Assembly (NCBI GenBank): GCA_946807835.1 | Contig: CAMPEX010000001.1 | Coordinates: 5,285,001-5,349,000, forward strand | DNA length: 64,000 nt | Source of the DNA: Ailanthus altissimus | Taxonomy: Eukaryota > Streptophyta > Magnoliopsida > Sapindales > Simaroubaceae | Reading direction: 5' to 3' | Part shown: positions 34,970 through 46,958 of the stretch, one piece after another | How the letters are laid out: the number at the start of each line of letters is the position of its first letter | Position numbering within the stretch: position 1 is the stretch's first letter | Notes under the pieces: model-generated | Told to the model about the DNA's origin: nothing | Databases searched by the model: none | The model's input: the letters and a program-made list of their open reading frames with translations, nothing else | Made by a program: the position numbers and the translations under genes

Positions 34970-36106
34970 TTAAAATCATACCTGTTTGGAAGAGGTAGGG
35001 ATGTTGTACTTGTATCTGATCTTCGCGTTCTCACGTAGCTTTCTCTACTCTATGATTCATCTATAACACTTTCACTAAGGGAATGCTTTTATTATGAAGC
35101 ACTTGCTCTTTTCAATCTAGAATTTGCACAGGCTTATCTTCATAGGTTAAGTTATTGTTCAATTCTACTGACTGTTCTCTTAAGATGTGCGAAGGATCTG
35201 CTAAGTACTTACAAAGCATGAAAACGTGAAAAACATCATGGATTCTAGCCAGATCTTCTGGTAACTGTAGACGACATGGTACCTCTCAAACTCTTTCAAC
35301 TATCTCGTACAACCCAATATATTAGGGGCTCAAATTTTCTCGCTTCCCGAATCTTTGTACTTCCTTCCATTGCGATATCTTCAGAAAGACTTTGTCACCA
35401 ACCTAGAACTCCAATCTCTTCTCTTATTATTTGCATAACTCTTATGTCTAAAATTTGCAATTTTCAATCTCTGCTTGATAACTTGAATCTTTTCTAAAGT
35501 GATCTGAACAATTTCTAGGCCAACAAGCTTCCTTTCACTGACCCCATCCCAACACACCAGAGTTCTACACTTTCTTCTATATAATGCTTCATATAGTGCC
35601 ATCCTGATGCTAGCCTAGTAGTTATTATTGTAAGTGAACTCCATCAATGACAGATGAGTATCTTAGCTTCCCTTAAACTCTATAACACATGCTCTAAGCC
35701 TTTCTACCAGTAATGCTCCTTTAGGGTACGGTACATCTTTGTGCTCCTTGGATGCATGACATATATAGAAGAATGAGATTCTTCCATAATCTCTCTTCTT
35801 AACTCGTTCACATTCAGGGCATATAATCTTTGACCCAAGGTTACTACATCATCTACGGTCACTAAAAAATCTTTTCGCTGCCCAGACTCAATTTCACCCT
35901 TCAATTTAATTACCTGTGAATTTTGAATCTGTAATTCTCTGATCTGATCAACTAATATTGGATGGAGATGAAATGTGGCTAATAGTGCTTCCAAATCTAA
36001 AAACTCTAATATCACACCCAAAGATCTCAATTCTATTAACACTGATAGATATACGGCCGTCAGGTGAGCTACTAAGTTAAGAGGCTTTTTGCTGAGAGCA
36101 TCTGCT
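34970..36106 (-). pseudogene. Integrase-chromodomain remnant of element 3
   Basis: On the - strand, 35704-36042 covers the linker and the HHCC start (ending KEHYW). 35381-35602 covers the integrase C-terminal part (EALYRRKCRT, VCWDGV, EIVQITLEKI). 35000-35150 is a chromodomain remnant (PLVKVL, stop, MNHRVEKAT). Between 35697 and 35704 the sequence skips about 450 bp relative to element 2, which removes most of the DD35E core. Several stops confirm decay. Confidence 0.75.
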
Positions 36107-36151
36107 CTTATGTCACAACTTTCTCAATTTTTTAGTGTGGATCGTGTCAGT

Positions 36152-36163
36152 TGGTATTAGAGC
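36152..36163 (+). other. Primer-binding site of element 5
   Basis: TGGTATTAGAGC matches the initiator tRNA-Met complement with one change, directly after the presumed LTR end ...GTGTCAG. Confidence 0.65.
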
Positions 36164-36569
36164 TTGGCACTAGTTATATGTTTGCCAATATATTTGTATT
36201 TAAAAAAAATTAAAAACAAGTGACATTGCGATTCAACTCTTGTAATTTTTATTTCAATTTTTACATCTTTGTGTTCCTTTTTGATTCCACAAATTCAAAT
36301 TTCTTGCTTAAAAAAAATATAAAATCCATGGCACACTCTTATTTTCTAAGCTTTTAAATCTAAATTTTCTATTGGTGAGTTCTTAGTGAATTATTGCTGA
36401 AAATTGTGATTTTTTGTATAATTAGTTTGATAAGAACCTATAGAGGATTACTACAGGTAAAAAAGGCAAGAATGGTGAGAGAAAATTGAGCTAATCATTC
36501 TTTGAGTGAAGCACATGAGAGAATGTAGAGGACTCTTTTTTGTTTCTTTAACTTTGTTTTACAGAGGAC

Positions 36570-37800
36570 ATGTCAGACAACAAGAACAAAAGTACTTTTA
36601 GAAATACGTCAGAAGAGGTTGATCCAAAGTTTCTCATCGAATTTTTGATGGGTGAGATAAAGATGGTATTGAAAGTGAAGATGAAATAGGTTCATAAACA
36701 GATGGATCGGGTAGAGAATACATGTTAGAGCAGCCTTAAAACACTTCTAATGTGCGTAGGAGAGAGAGAGAGAGACAGAGACAGAGAAAGAGAGACAGAG
36801 ACATAGAGAGAGAAAGAGTTCAACTTACGGATGTGAGAGTTAAAGATAAAGAGTATTATAGAGATGATTTTAATGAAGAAGATGATCGGGATTCAATTGT
36901 GGGTAATATGAGATATGATGGACAGTTTAGAGGAGCTATGAATCAGAAAGATAATAACTTGGGCAGTATTGAGCTAAAAATTTCATCATTTCAAGGCAAA
37001 AATGATCCATAAGCTTATCTTGAGTGGGAGAAAAAGATAGAATTAGTATTTGATTGTTACAATTATTCCGAGCTTAAAAAGATAAAACTTGCAACCATTA
37101 AATTTTTTGATTATACAATTGTTTGGTGGGATCAACTGGCATTAAACAAAAAGAGAAATAGAGAGTGCTCAATAAAGACTTGGAAGGAAATGAAAACTGT
37201 GATGAGGAGACAGTTTGTTCCAAGACATTACTACCGTGAGTTATACCAAAAATTGTAAAGTCTTACATAAGGTAATCAAAGTATAGAGGATTATTATAAG
37301 GAGATAAAAATTGCTATGATTTGAGTGAATGTAGAAGAAGACCGAGAGGCTACTATGGCTAGGTTTTTGGTTGGTTTAAACCAAAAAATTGCTAATTCGG
37401 TGAAATTGCAACATTATGTGGTATTGGAAGAAATGGTGCACATGGCTATACAAATTGACACCAACTCAAGAGGAGGAGCAGTAGTACATGATAAAATCTT
37501 AGCTCGGGTTCATTATAGAGGCTAAATTTTGTGAGGAAAGAGGAGAAAAAAGCCACTGTCAAGCCTAAAATTGAGCAAAAATAAAAAGTAACCAGCTATG
37601 AAAATTAAGGTAAATTTGATTCTTTCACTACTCAGAATCATGATATTAAGTGTTTTAAATACCAAAGCAAAGGTCACATAGCGAGCCAATGTCTAAACAA
37701 AAGACTTATGATATTGCAAGATAATGGTGAGATTAAATTCGATGATAAATATGACACTGAATCTATGCCACCATTAGAGGATGTGAATGATGAGGAATAT
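36570..37800 (+). pseudogene. gag pseudogene of element 5
   Basis: A purine-rich segment at 36752-36830 encodes alternating Arg/Glu/Gln (RERERQRQRKRDRD). The gag core follows: ISSFQGKNDP, stop, AYLEWEKKIELVFDC, VWWDQL, RRQFVPRHYYRELYQKL. Then comes a block matching RVNVEEDREATMARFL and LQHYVVLEEMVHMA (37325-37525). A damaged zinc knuckle CFKYQSKGHIASQC (about 37650-37695) keeps C, H and the final C but reads Tyr for the second Cys. Stops at 37011, 37257, 37322 and 37523 break the frame. Confidence 0.75.
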
Positions 37801-37859
37801 GCTTCCTAAAGAGAATTATTAGTTGCAAGAAGAGTTCTAAGTATACAGGTTAAAGAAGA

Positions 37860-40800
37860 TGACGAAGTACAGCGAGAAAACATCTTTTATACTAGATGCC
37901 ACATGTAAAAAATGGTATGTAATGTGATTATTGATGGAGGTAGTTGTACTAATGTTGCTAGCACTACAATAGTGAAGAAATTAGGGATACCAATAATTAA
38001 ACATCCTTGACCTTACAAATTGCAATAGCTCAATAACAGTGGTGAGGTAAGGGTTACTAAATAGGTGTTAGTTTTCTTTCACATAAGAAAATATAAATAT
38101 GAAGTTTTGTGTGATGTAGTTTTGATACAAAATAGACACTTGTTACTAGACCGACCATGGCAATTTTATTAGCATGTTAAGTACGATGGTTTTATTAACA
38201 AGTACTCATTTATGATTAATCAAAGGACAATTACTCTAGTCCATTTTTCACTAAAGCTAGTCTATGAAGATCAAGTGAGATTACAAAAAGAGAGTGATTA
38301 AAAGAAAGAGAGTGAGAAAAAGAAAACAAGTAAAAATTAGAAAGAAAAAAGAAGAAAGGCCGAGAAAATGAAAGAGAAAACAAAATGATAAATTTGGCCA
38401 TTAAGAGAAAAGCAAACTTCTACGCAAATGCGAGAGAAATAAAAAGAGTGATGTTTTTAAATCAGCCAATGATTGTCTTCTTGTACAAAGATGCATATTT
38501 AAACACTAACCAACTTGACTCGTCTTTGCCTAGTTCAATTATTTATCTTTTGTAGGAGTTTGATGATGTATTTCCCGATAAGGATCCACTTGGTTTACCT
38601 CATATTTGAGGAATTAAACATCAAATCAATTTTGTGCCCAATGCTTCCCCCAAACCAATTAGCCTATCAAAGTAATCCCGAATAGGCAAAGGAGCTACAA
38701 AGGCGAGTTAGTAAATTGATGGAAAAATGGTACATAAGGGAAAGTATGAGTCTGTGCATCATGCTAGTGATTTTGGTTCCTAAGAAAGATGAAACATGAA
38801 GAATATGCGTTGATTGTCGAGCAGTCAATAATATAATGGTAAAGTATCGTCATCCTATTCCTTACTTAGATGATATGTTAGATTAACTGTATGGTGCTTT
38901 TGAATTTTCTAAGATTGATTTAAATAGTGGTTATCATCAAATAAGAATAAAAGAGGGCGACGAATAGAAAACTGCTTTTAAAATGAAATATAGTTTCTAT
39001 GAATGGTTAGTTATGCCATTTAGATTAACTAACGCATCGAGTACTTTTGTACGATTAATGAATCATGTCTTATGTGCTTTCTTAGGCAAGTTTGTTATTG
39101 TTTATTTTGATGATATTCTCATTTATAACAAAAGCTTGGATGATCATGTTATCTATTTAAAATTAGTTTTGGATGTACTTAGAAAAGAGAAGTTATTTGT
39201 TAACTTGAAAAAGTGCACCGTTTGCATCGATAAGCTTGTATTGTTTTGTTTTGTTGTGAGTGCACAAGAAATATGTGTTTATAAAGAAAAGATCCACGCG
39301 ATTCAAGAATAGCTGAGTCCAATGAGTGTAATTCATGTTCGTAATTTTCATTTCATGGACTCACTAGCTTTTACAAAAAGTTTGTGAAAGACTTTATTAG
39401 CACCACTGCACCACTTACCGATGTCATCAATAGGAACGTTAGATTCAAATAGGGAGATGAATAAGAAAAGACTTTCTAATTTATCAAGGAAAAATTAACT
39501 CATGCTTCTTTACTTGTTTTGCTTAATTTAACTAGAATATTTGAAATTGAATGTGATGCGTTAGGTATGGGTATAGGCGCAGTTCTTGTCCAAGGATAAA
39601 GACCAATAGCATATTTCAGTGAGAAATTAAGCAGGGCAACCTTAAACTACTATACTTATGATAAATAATTATATGCTTTGGTTCTAGCACCTTTAGCCTA
39701 AGGAGTTCGTGATTCACACTAATAATAAATCCTTGAAACATTTAAAAGGCCAATACAAGTTGAACAAGAGACATGCATGATAGGTGGAATTCATTGAGAT
39801 ATTTCCATATGTCATTTGATATAAGCAAGGTAAGGAAAACATCTTTGCCGATAAACTTTCTCGAAAGTTATGTATTAATTTATACTCTTGATACAAAATT
39901 ACTTAGTTTTAAGCATATTAAAGAATTCTATCCTTTAGATCATGATTTTTGTGAGAAAGTTCTTGCTTGTGAGAAAAACATAGTGGAAAGTTCTTTAGGC
40001 ACAAGGGTATCTTGTTTCAAGAAAATAAATTATATGTGCCGAATTGCTCTTTGTGTGATTTGTTAGTAACAGAATCCTATAGTGGAGGGTTAATGGAAAA
40101 CTTTGGAGTTGCTAAGACCTTAGCTGATTTGCAAGAACACTTCTATTGGCCACACATGAAAAGAGATGTTGAGAGAATTTATGGTAGATGTGTCACATAT
40201 AGGCAAACAAAATCCTGAGTATAACCCTATGGTTTATACAAGCCACTACATATTCCTAGTGAGCCTTGGATTGATATTTTGATGGACTTTGTATTAGGTT
40301 TGCTAAGTCTAAATGTGGTAGGGATTCAATTTTTATGGTTGTGGATAGATTTTCTAAGATGACACATTTCATTCCATGTCATAAAGCAATGATGCTTCAC
40401 ATGTTACTGATTTGTTCTTTAGAGAAATTGTAAGATTACATCGTATGTCTAGAACAATAGTTTTAGATAGAGATGCTAAGTTCTTAAGTTACTTTTGGAA
40501 GACTTTATAGTGTAAGTTAAGAACTAAGTTGTTATTTTCTACTACTTGTCACCAAAAAACTGATGGTCAAACTGAAGTATTGAATAGAACTTTGTCTACT
40601 TAGTTGAAGGTTGTAATTAAAAAGAACATCAAAACTTGAAAGGAATGTTTACCACGTGTTGAACTTGCTTATAATCATACTATTCATTCTGCTACTAAGT
40701 TTTCACCCTTTCAAATTGTTTATGGTTTTAATCCTTTAACTCCATTGAATTTAATGCCATTACCTTTGCCTGAACGTGCTAACTTAGATGGAAGGAAAAA

Positions 40801-41359
40801 AAGCTGAATTTGTCAAGCATATACATGAGAAAGTGAAACTCAACATTAAGAGAAGGAAGGAGCAATATGCAAAACAAGCTAATAAAAGGCATCGACAACT
40901 GATTTTTGAACTAGGAGATTGGGTTGTTGCACATGCAAAAAAAAAATAAAAAAAATAAAATCGACACAAAGGCGATCTAAGTTATTTCTAAGAGGAGATA
41001 TGCCTTTTCAAGTCCTTGAGCGCATAAATAACAGTGCATATAAGTTAGAGTTGATAAATGAGTACAATGTTAGTGCCACTTTCAATATTACTAATCTAAG
41101 TCCTTTTGATGTAGGTAATGATTTAAGAACAAATTCTTTTCAAGAGGATTGTAATGATAAGGGCACGACTAACAAATGGCATGAAAATTCTATTTAAGTT
41201 CCAGCTGGTTCGGTTAGAAGAGTTCAAGCTAAAAGGTTCAAGAAAACTCTCAATGGATTGATCTAAAACATTTATACTGTGGTGAATTCCTAGAGGCCTA
41301 AGAAAGATGTTCCACATGTTATTCAAGGTTGGATTTCCATGATTCAAGCTTTAAAATAA
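37860..41359 (+). pseudogene. pol pseudogene of element 5 (protease, RT, RNase H, integrase)
   Basis: The protease block reads IIDGGSCTNVAS (about 37925-37960). RT contains DLNSGYHQIRIKEGDE (about 38920-38965), [11 protein letters not shown] and the active site [10 protein letters not shown] (about 39100), in the longest frame at 38983-39312. RNase H is weak (39540-39760; the ECDALGMGIGAVL block at about 39548). Integrase shows GGLMENFGVAKTL and EHFYWPHMKRDVERI (40012-40218). Its catalytic-core pieces include [17 protein letters not shown] and [13 protein letters not shown] (40270-40610). The tail has [15 protein letters not shown] and VRRVQAKRFKKTLNGLI (41205-41265). In the zinc-binding segment the usual first His and one Cys are Tyr. 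Stops are numerous. Confidence 0.8.
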
Positions 41360-42119
41360 TCTAGAAAAATTTCTCAAATCACAAAGTATGTGGATTGAGT
41401 GGAGTTTCCTAAATTAGTGATTACCTAATGTTGACTCATCAAGTGTTGAGGACATGATGGATATTTTATAAATGGCCATTACATTTTTAGAAGAAATTAA
41501 GAAGCAGTTAAAGTTACCAGCAGTAGCCCATATGGTGAGAAGCTTCTAAGAAGCCTGCAATTGCCTTTATGATAGTAATTACAATATTTGGCAATGTGTT
41601 TGAAATAAAAGGTCTGAATTATTAGAGGTAGTTGGTAGTTAATAGTTTTAGGTTATCATTAAATGTTGTAATAAATACTGGCATCCCAAGTGTTCATTAT
41701 AAATATATGAACGATGAAAGGAATGCATTCAGTAATTTGATTAAGAAAAATTCTCTTTGGTTCTTTTAAAACTCTTTGAACTTATTGGAGCAATTTTTGT
41801 AGCGTTCTCCTTCACCTTATCAATTAATCCTTTTATAATTGATTGTGGTATCTTCATTATACCAAGGTTCTTGTTTCAATTTAAGCAATGGGTTACGAGT
41901 TCATATAAATTTATTTTTAGACGATCTTGGAGTCTTTTTTGATCCACAACTTTCTCAGTTTCTTGGCGTAGATTGTATCAAAATGTTTCATCATATAAAG
42001 AATCAACAAGGAGGACACATATCTTTAGATAAATTGTGTAATAGTCATCATCATGGAAAGAGTCAAATTATTACTTAAATGATAAAAAATAAATCATAAA
42101 TATTAATACACTTTATAGA
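41360..42119. other. Unassigned stretch between element 5 and MULE B
   Basis: No protein family is recognised. Open frames at 41757-41942 and 41839-42078 overlap in different phases and show no known domain. The start may hold the end of element 5, possibly its 3' LTR; the end may hold the decayed N-terminus of the MULE transposase. Confidence 0.35.
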
Positions 42120-43510
42120 TCAAAGGATATGTAAGCTGATGTATAAGAGAAATATATGTGAATTAACATACACCACAGCTTATTAGGCTAAAAAGCATGC
42201 AAAGAGGTTGATAACTGGTACTCTAGAGGAGTTATTCAGACTACTTTCTCTATATTACTATTTGGCAAAAAATGTGAATCCAGGCACTATGACTCATTTG
42301 AAGATAGATGATAGTGGACACTTCTTATACATTTTTTTATGGCATTGGTTCCTTGTACTCAGAGTTTTCACTCTTCCATTTTACTAATAATTGCTGTAGA
42401 TAGTACTTTTTTTTTAAAAGTCTCTTATCTTAATTATATGTTTTTAGCAATTTGGAAAGATGAAAATAATTAAATTTATCCAATGGCATAGGGACAATGT
42501 TGATTATAAAAATATTGCATCTTGGAAATAGTTTAGGGAGAAACTACCAGGTGTTATTTATGATGTCAATGATGTAATATTCATATCAATTCGACATGCT
42601 AGCATTGAGAAGGCTATCTATAAAGTATTTCCAAATGCCTACCATGAGGTGTACATATTTCACTTGAAGGAGAATCTAATTACAAAGTACAAGCTTCCAA
42701 TAAGAAAAAAAAGAAGAAAAAAGAATCCTAACAATATATTTTCTCATTGTAAAGGCATATCGACTGTCTGATTTTCAAAACCAATTTAAGAATATGCAAT
42801 ATATGAAAACCAAGGAAGTTAATTATTTAGAGGAGGAGGTTGATTGCAACAGGTGGGGCTAGTGCAATGGGCACATTTAGGAAGTATGATATTATGACTA
42901 CTAATATTGCAGAGAATATCAATGTAGTGGCAAAGTGTGCGTGTTCCCTATCCATTACTTTACTAGATGAATGGGTATGAAAGTTAATGCAAACTTGGTT
43001 TTATACTACAAAAAAGGTCGTGAGCATTATAATCACTCACTTGACCACATGGGAAAACCATAAGGCATGGAAACACAAGGATGACATTATGAGAATGTTA
43101 GTTCATGCAATTGACAAGTTTATTGTGAAGGATGAAGGTACGAATGAGATAATAAACATAGCTATATAGACAAGAAGTTGTAAGAAGTTCCAATTTCACC
43201 AACTACTATATGTCTATGTAATGGCCATGTGCAAATATGCTGGGTTAGAGTATCAGGATCTTTGCTTTTCTTATTTCACAATTCAAAATTTATTAACTAC
43301 ATATCGTGATGTAAATAATATTGACCATTCATCGGATTAGATTGTTCAAAGTGATGTGCAAAATACTCAAATAAAGCCTTCAATTACACGTAGACAATCT
43401 GGTAGATGTAGAGAGAAACATATACCATCCCAAGGGAATAAGCCTTTCAAAAATGTATATAGTAGATGCAAGCAACATGGACATAATTAATAGACATGTC
43501 GAAACCCTAT
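42120..43510 (+). pseudogene. MULE transposase pseudogene B
   Basis: Readable blocks in order are: CELTYTTAY, stop, AKKHAKRLI (about 42168-42215); NVNPGTMTHLKIDDSGHF (about 42268-42320); FFMAL (frameshifted); and WHRDNVD with REKLPGVIYDVND. Next come RHASIEKAIYKVFPNAYHE and FHLKENL, the catalytic-domain block (about 42540-42675). MTTNIAENINVVAKCA and the 42987-43169 frame follow. The tail carries KHIPSQGNKPFKN and RCKQHGHN (about 43410-43490). It shares the tail motif IPSQG...CKQH with pseudogene A, so both probably belong to one MULE family. Multiple stops and frameshifts are present. No terminal inverted repeats were located. Confidence 0.8.
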
Positions 43511-44199
43511 CGCATAATTTTGTTTTGTGTTTGTAATGTATTTTGACAATTTTTAGATTGTATTTTTCACCATTAATGTTTGTATTTGGACAATTTTTGT
43601 TGGCATTTAGACTGTATATGATTATTTTAATTTGTTGATGTCATTTCAATTGTTTATGACTTTATGATGATTGTTATTTTCTTATCAAAATTTTGACATC
43701 ATTTCCCGTATACCTTATACATTCATAAACTTGGAATATCATAAAAAGACATGTAATTGAATGTAAGCAATGTATCACATTCTCTAGTATATAAATGTTA
43801 ATGATAAATTTATTGTATTTCATTACACCATAAATTAAGAGTAATCTTCTGTTTAAAAAATGACCTATTATCAGGCCTAAAATTAAAAGTCCAACCTAAT
43901 ATAAAATACTCTATAAATTTACAAATAAAACCCCACAATCACCACTTTAAACATTTTGTTGAGGTACCCCTTCTTTTAAGTGTATGACATTGTATAATGA
44001 TAAATCTGGAGTCACATTACTCCTTACAATGAAAAATTAGGTATTAATGAGATGTAATAGCATTAAGAAGCACATAGTTGCTAGGTGACCCACTCTCAAG
44101 AACTCCATCAACATAACCTCTAATGGTAGAGTCATATATAGTGACCTATCAATTCAAACAATCAACCCCAATTGCAATAGAATGTCGTCCCAATAATTA
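43511..44199. other. Unassigned spacer between MULE B and the Ulp1-type remnant
   Basis: AT-rich, without recognisable coding. It would be the shared 3' intergenic region of the two convergent genes. Confidence 0.4.
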
Positions 44200-45060
44200 A
44201 TCAGAAGATATGCCTAAAATCATATGTAATACACATACATCAAAATTATGCAATTGCCCAAAAGAAAAGTGTGAATGTATATAATGACATACATAACTTA
44301 TCAACACCAATCCACCACTTACCACCATAAAAGTACTCTATATCCCCCAATTGTATATTGTAGTAGCTTGGGGCCCTAATTAATGAATGATAGATTATGG
44401 CAATACATTGAATATAAACAAAAAAAAGACTCTTGAAAACAATCAAATATCAGTTAAATGTATTATACAAATGTCAATAATATCATAAACATATAATTAA
44501 TCATAACCAAGGTTATGATTACTACTTACAAAAAAAATATGAATTCATTGTTGTACATCTTTAAAACAAACTTTGGGATATTTATATTGACGGACACAAA
44601 TCAATATTAAATATTAATTAATATGTTGTAATATGAGAACATTATTCAAAATTTATGTGTGTTCAACTTTAAATAAATAACACAATTAACTTTTAATTGG
44701 AAATACTTACAACGTCTTCCAACCATTGTTGTAAGAGTATCTAAAACCATAGGCAATTAGTAAAAATACTAGGCAAATTCACATATCCACTTCCCTGGCT
44801 ATGCCACTTTGTAAAACTCATCTGAAGTGTTTAATTAATTAGGTGCATTGGATCCCCATCAATCTCTTCCACTAACCATTCTTTCCTTCTCTTACATCTC
44901 CTATAAAATGGATTCATAAAAGGCATATGCATTACCCTCGTCGATCTGTATTCATGTTCAAACATGCTTGCCCCCAGTCAGTATAATGGGAAATCGTACA
45001 GTGACGTGTCCAACATCAGATGCAGCTAAGAGTTAATCTCTATCTAGCTATCAGGATAAG
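44200..45060 (-). pseudogene. Possible C-terminal part of an Ulp1-like protease gene
   Basis: On the - strand, the frame at 44246-44446 contains GGKWWIGVDKLCMSLYTF, loosely like the His-Trp block of C48 proteases (G-x-H-W-x-x-x-x-x-D-L). Upstream on that strand (44700-45000) is a basic and acidic segment (RRCKRRKEWLVEEIDGDP, then QQWLEDVV). The likely catalytic His is replaced by Trp or misaligned. The position and strand suit the C-terminal part of the DUF1985 gene remnant at 55165-57320, separated by later insertions. Evidence is weak on its own. Confidence 0.28.
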
Positions 45061-46803
45061 TAACATCTTCTTAATAATCATTGCAGGGAACTTGAATGAT
45101 GCAATTTATTAGAAAGATGATGAACACATTAAAATACATATATATTAATAGATTCAGTCACCATTTAATGTCACTAATTGTAACGTTTTTATATTTTTAG
45201 GCTTCAAATAAAGTATTGTCCTTAAATTGTGATTAATAAATATTATTTGTACAGGCTTAGGTAAAATGGACGTAACTCTCAATGTAAAAATAAAAATGAA
45301 GAAATTCATGAACCTAAAGTAATATGACACAATCTTACACAAACTTAAAGAACAATTAAAAAGCCAAATCCAACATTTTATAGGCCAAAATTGGAATATA
45401 ATAGAATTGGATTACAACTTCTGCTCAGCTTAACTCACATCATGTATTTGGACCGTATTTCACAAAATACATACCCAATAGATATAATTCTTAAAGCTGT
45501 GAAATACTGATTCAATTATCAACAACTCTAATGTTGATGGTAAATTTCAAATCAGCCGTTATCATGGACCAAATTGTATTGTAAATTGGTAAAAGGGCTA
45601 TTTTCCAAAATCTAACATATCTTTGGCATTTTGCCCATCTCTCATTAGATACCCATCCAAATTGTATAACCCTGGTGGCTATGAAAAGAAGAGACAAAAT
45701 TATACAACTTTAGTGTCAGCCAATAAGGCTACATTGGTCATTTCTATCATAAAAAAGGTGTTGCAATTAAGTGAATGAGTGGTTGGCTAAATTATTGAAG
45801 ATTGAAGTCACACTAAACATGTTTCCATTCATTGCCTATATAAGGACACTCTTATGACATTTTCAAGACTACACACTTCTCTTTTATTTTATTTCTCATT
45901 AACATGCATTGTAATCTAGGCTAGAGTTCTTGGTAAGGCTAAGAGATGAACATTTATGTTTACTAAACTTACTTTATTTTTTGATTCTTTGTCAAGAGCT
46001 ATAAATGTTTGTAAGTTTGGTTGTGCCTAAACTCTCATCTATTTTATTTTCTATAATCCAGAGGTTATAATTCTCATGTTTCATATATTTTCAATCATGC
46101 TTTATTTATGTGATTCTTATTGAATTATAATTATTATTGGGTATATTGTTTTACATGTTAATCTTTTACTGCAATATTGTCAATCGATATATTCTCGATC
46201 TTGGATAACATGTAAAGACAAGAATTGTTTGATATTCAAGTTGATCTTTTACTACAATATTGTCAAAATGATATATTGTCGATCTTAGATAACATGTATA
46301 AATAAACATAGTTTGTGTTAATGTTTGCAAAGAGTTTAGTCATATCAAATACATGTGTTATCAAATATGCTATATTTTACATATCTTTCGATTAATTATT
46401 GGGGATGTAAAACTTTCAATTGATTTATAAACATTAAATCAAAGTGTAGAGTATATTTATAAAGCATAATTGTAATTCTTGAAGCCTTACTTACATCATC
46501 ATAAGACATTTTTCTTAATTCATAGACAATACTATCTCATCCACTTAAAGCAATTAATTAATTTTCTTATTTGCTACTGCTTTAATATTTTACTTCACCA
46601 ACCTATTTTGCCAAAAGCTTCCTTTGGGATCGTACCTCAATCTATACTGTGATAGTTGCATTACATTTTGAACGTAAACAAAAGACAAGTCCCATTAAAA
46701 AGAAATAAATTAAACATCATGAAAACTTTATCTCATTTTTAAATATATCCATGCATAATGTAGAATTTTGCAATAATTCTCTAATCAAGTAATTTTCTAT
46801 AAG
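45061..46803. other. Unassigned AT-rich repeat sequence with an internal duplication
   Basis: No gene is seen. At 45838-45930 a TATAAGGA box and pyrimidine-rich leader look like an LTR promoter, and at 46618-46660 a CCTTTGGGATCGTACCTC segment resembles sequence found in plant LTR retrotransposons. The boundaries of such an element could not be fixed. The frames at 45154-45342 and 45512-45697 are unassigned. Confidence 0.3.
46157..46298. repeat. Two copies of a ~58-bp motif, 83-bp period
   Basis: Copy 1 at 46157-46214 and copy 2 at 46240-46298 share ATCTTTTACT-CAATATTGTCAA, GATATATT-TCGATCTT and AGATAACATGTA with few differences. Confidence 0.7.
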
Positions 46804-46804
46804 G

Positions 46805-46958
46805 ACTCTTCCTTATCCTTTCTCTGAGTTTTCAATAATTGAGCATGTGCCTGCATCAACTCTTTCTTATTCTTTCTCTACGTCTCATCCAATTTAACAC
46901 GTGCTTACATAAACTCTTCTTTATCTATTCATTTCGTTTCAAGCAACTTGGTATATGC
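46805..46958 (-). repeat. 54-bp tandem repeat encoding 18-residue units
   Basis: Units at 46805-46858 and 46859-46912, and a third at 46913-46958 cut by the copia insertion, repeat with a 54-bp period. On the - strand they encode versions of MQAHAQLLKTQRKDKEE (the second AHVKLDET-RKNKKEL, the third AYTKLLETK, stop, IDKEE). The hydrophobic spacing and high Lys/Glu content suggest a coiled coil. The period is a multiple of three and the strand is that of the DUF1985/Ulp1-type remnant at higher coordinates, so I infer that it was an internal part of that protein. Confidence 0.55.

Larger units (their letters stand above)
32233..36106 (-). mobile_element. Element 3: truncated chromovirus remnant
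   Basis: The LTR at 32233-34933 (2701 bp, TGATATGACCC...ATTACA on the + strand) is homologous to those of elements 1 and 2. A polypurine tract follows at about 34934-34965, then the 3' part of pol on the - strand. Homology to element 2 stops abruptly at 36106 inside the RNase H-integrase linker, where element 5 sequence begins. The 5' LTR, gag, protease and RT are missing. It sits within the chromodomain of element 4, with GAAAT as the left flank. The frame at 33838-34125 is LTR sequence. Confidence 0.8.
36107..41359 (+). mobile_element. Element 5: Ty3/gypsy remnant of a second lineage
   Basis: The first 44 bp look like the end of a 5' LTR, followed by a primer site at 36152-36163 (TGGTATTAGAGC). 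Broken gag and pol run to a stop at 41359. The gag type (SFQGKNDP, WWDQL, RQFVPRHYYRELYQKL) differs from that of elements 1-4 and is common in another group of plant gypsy elements. No 5' LTR is present, and I could not delimit a 3' LTR after 41359. It abuts truncated element 3 at 36106. Confidence 0.75.
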
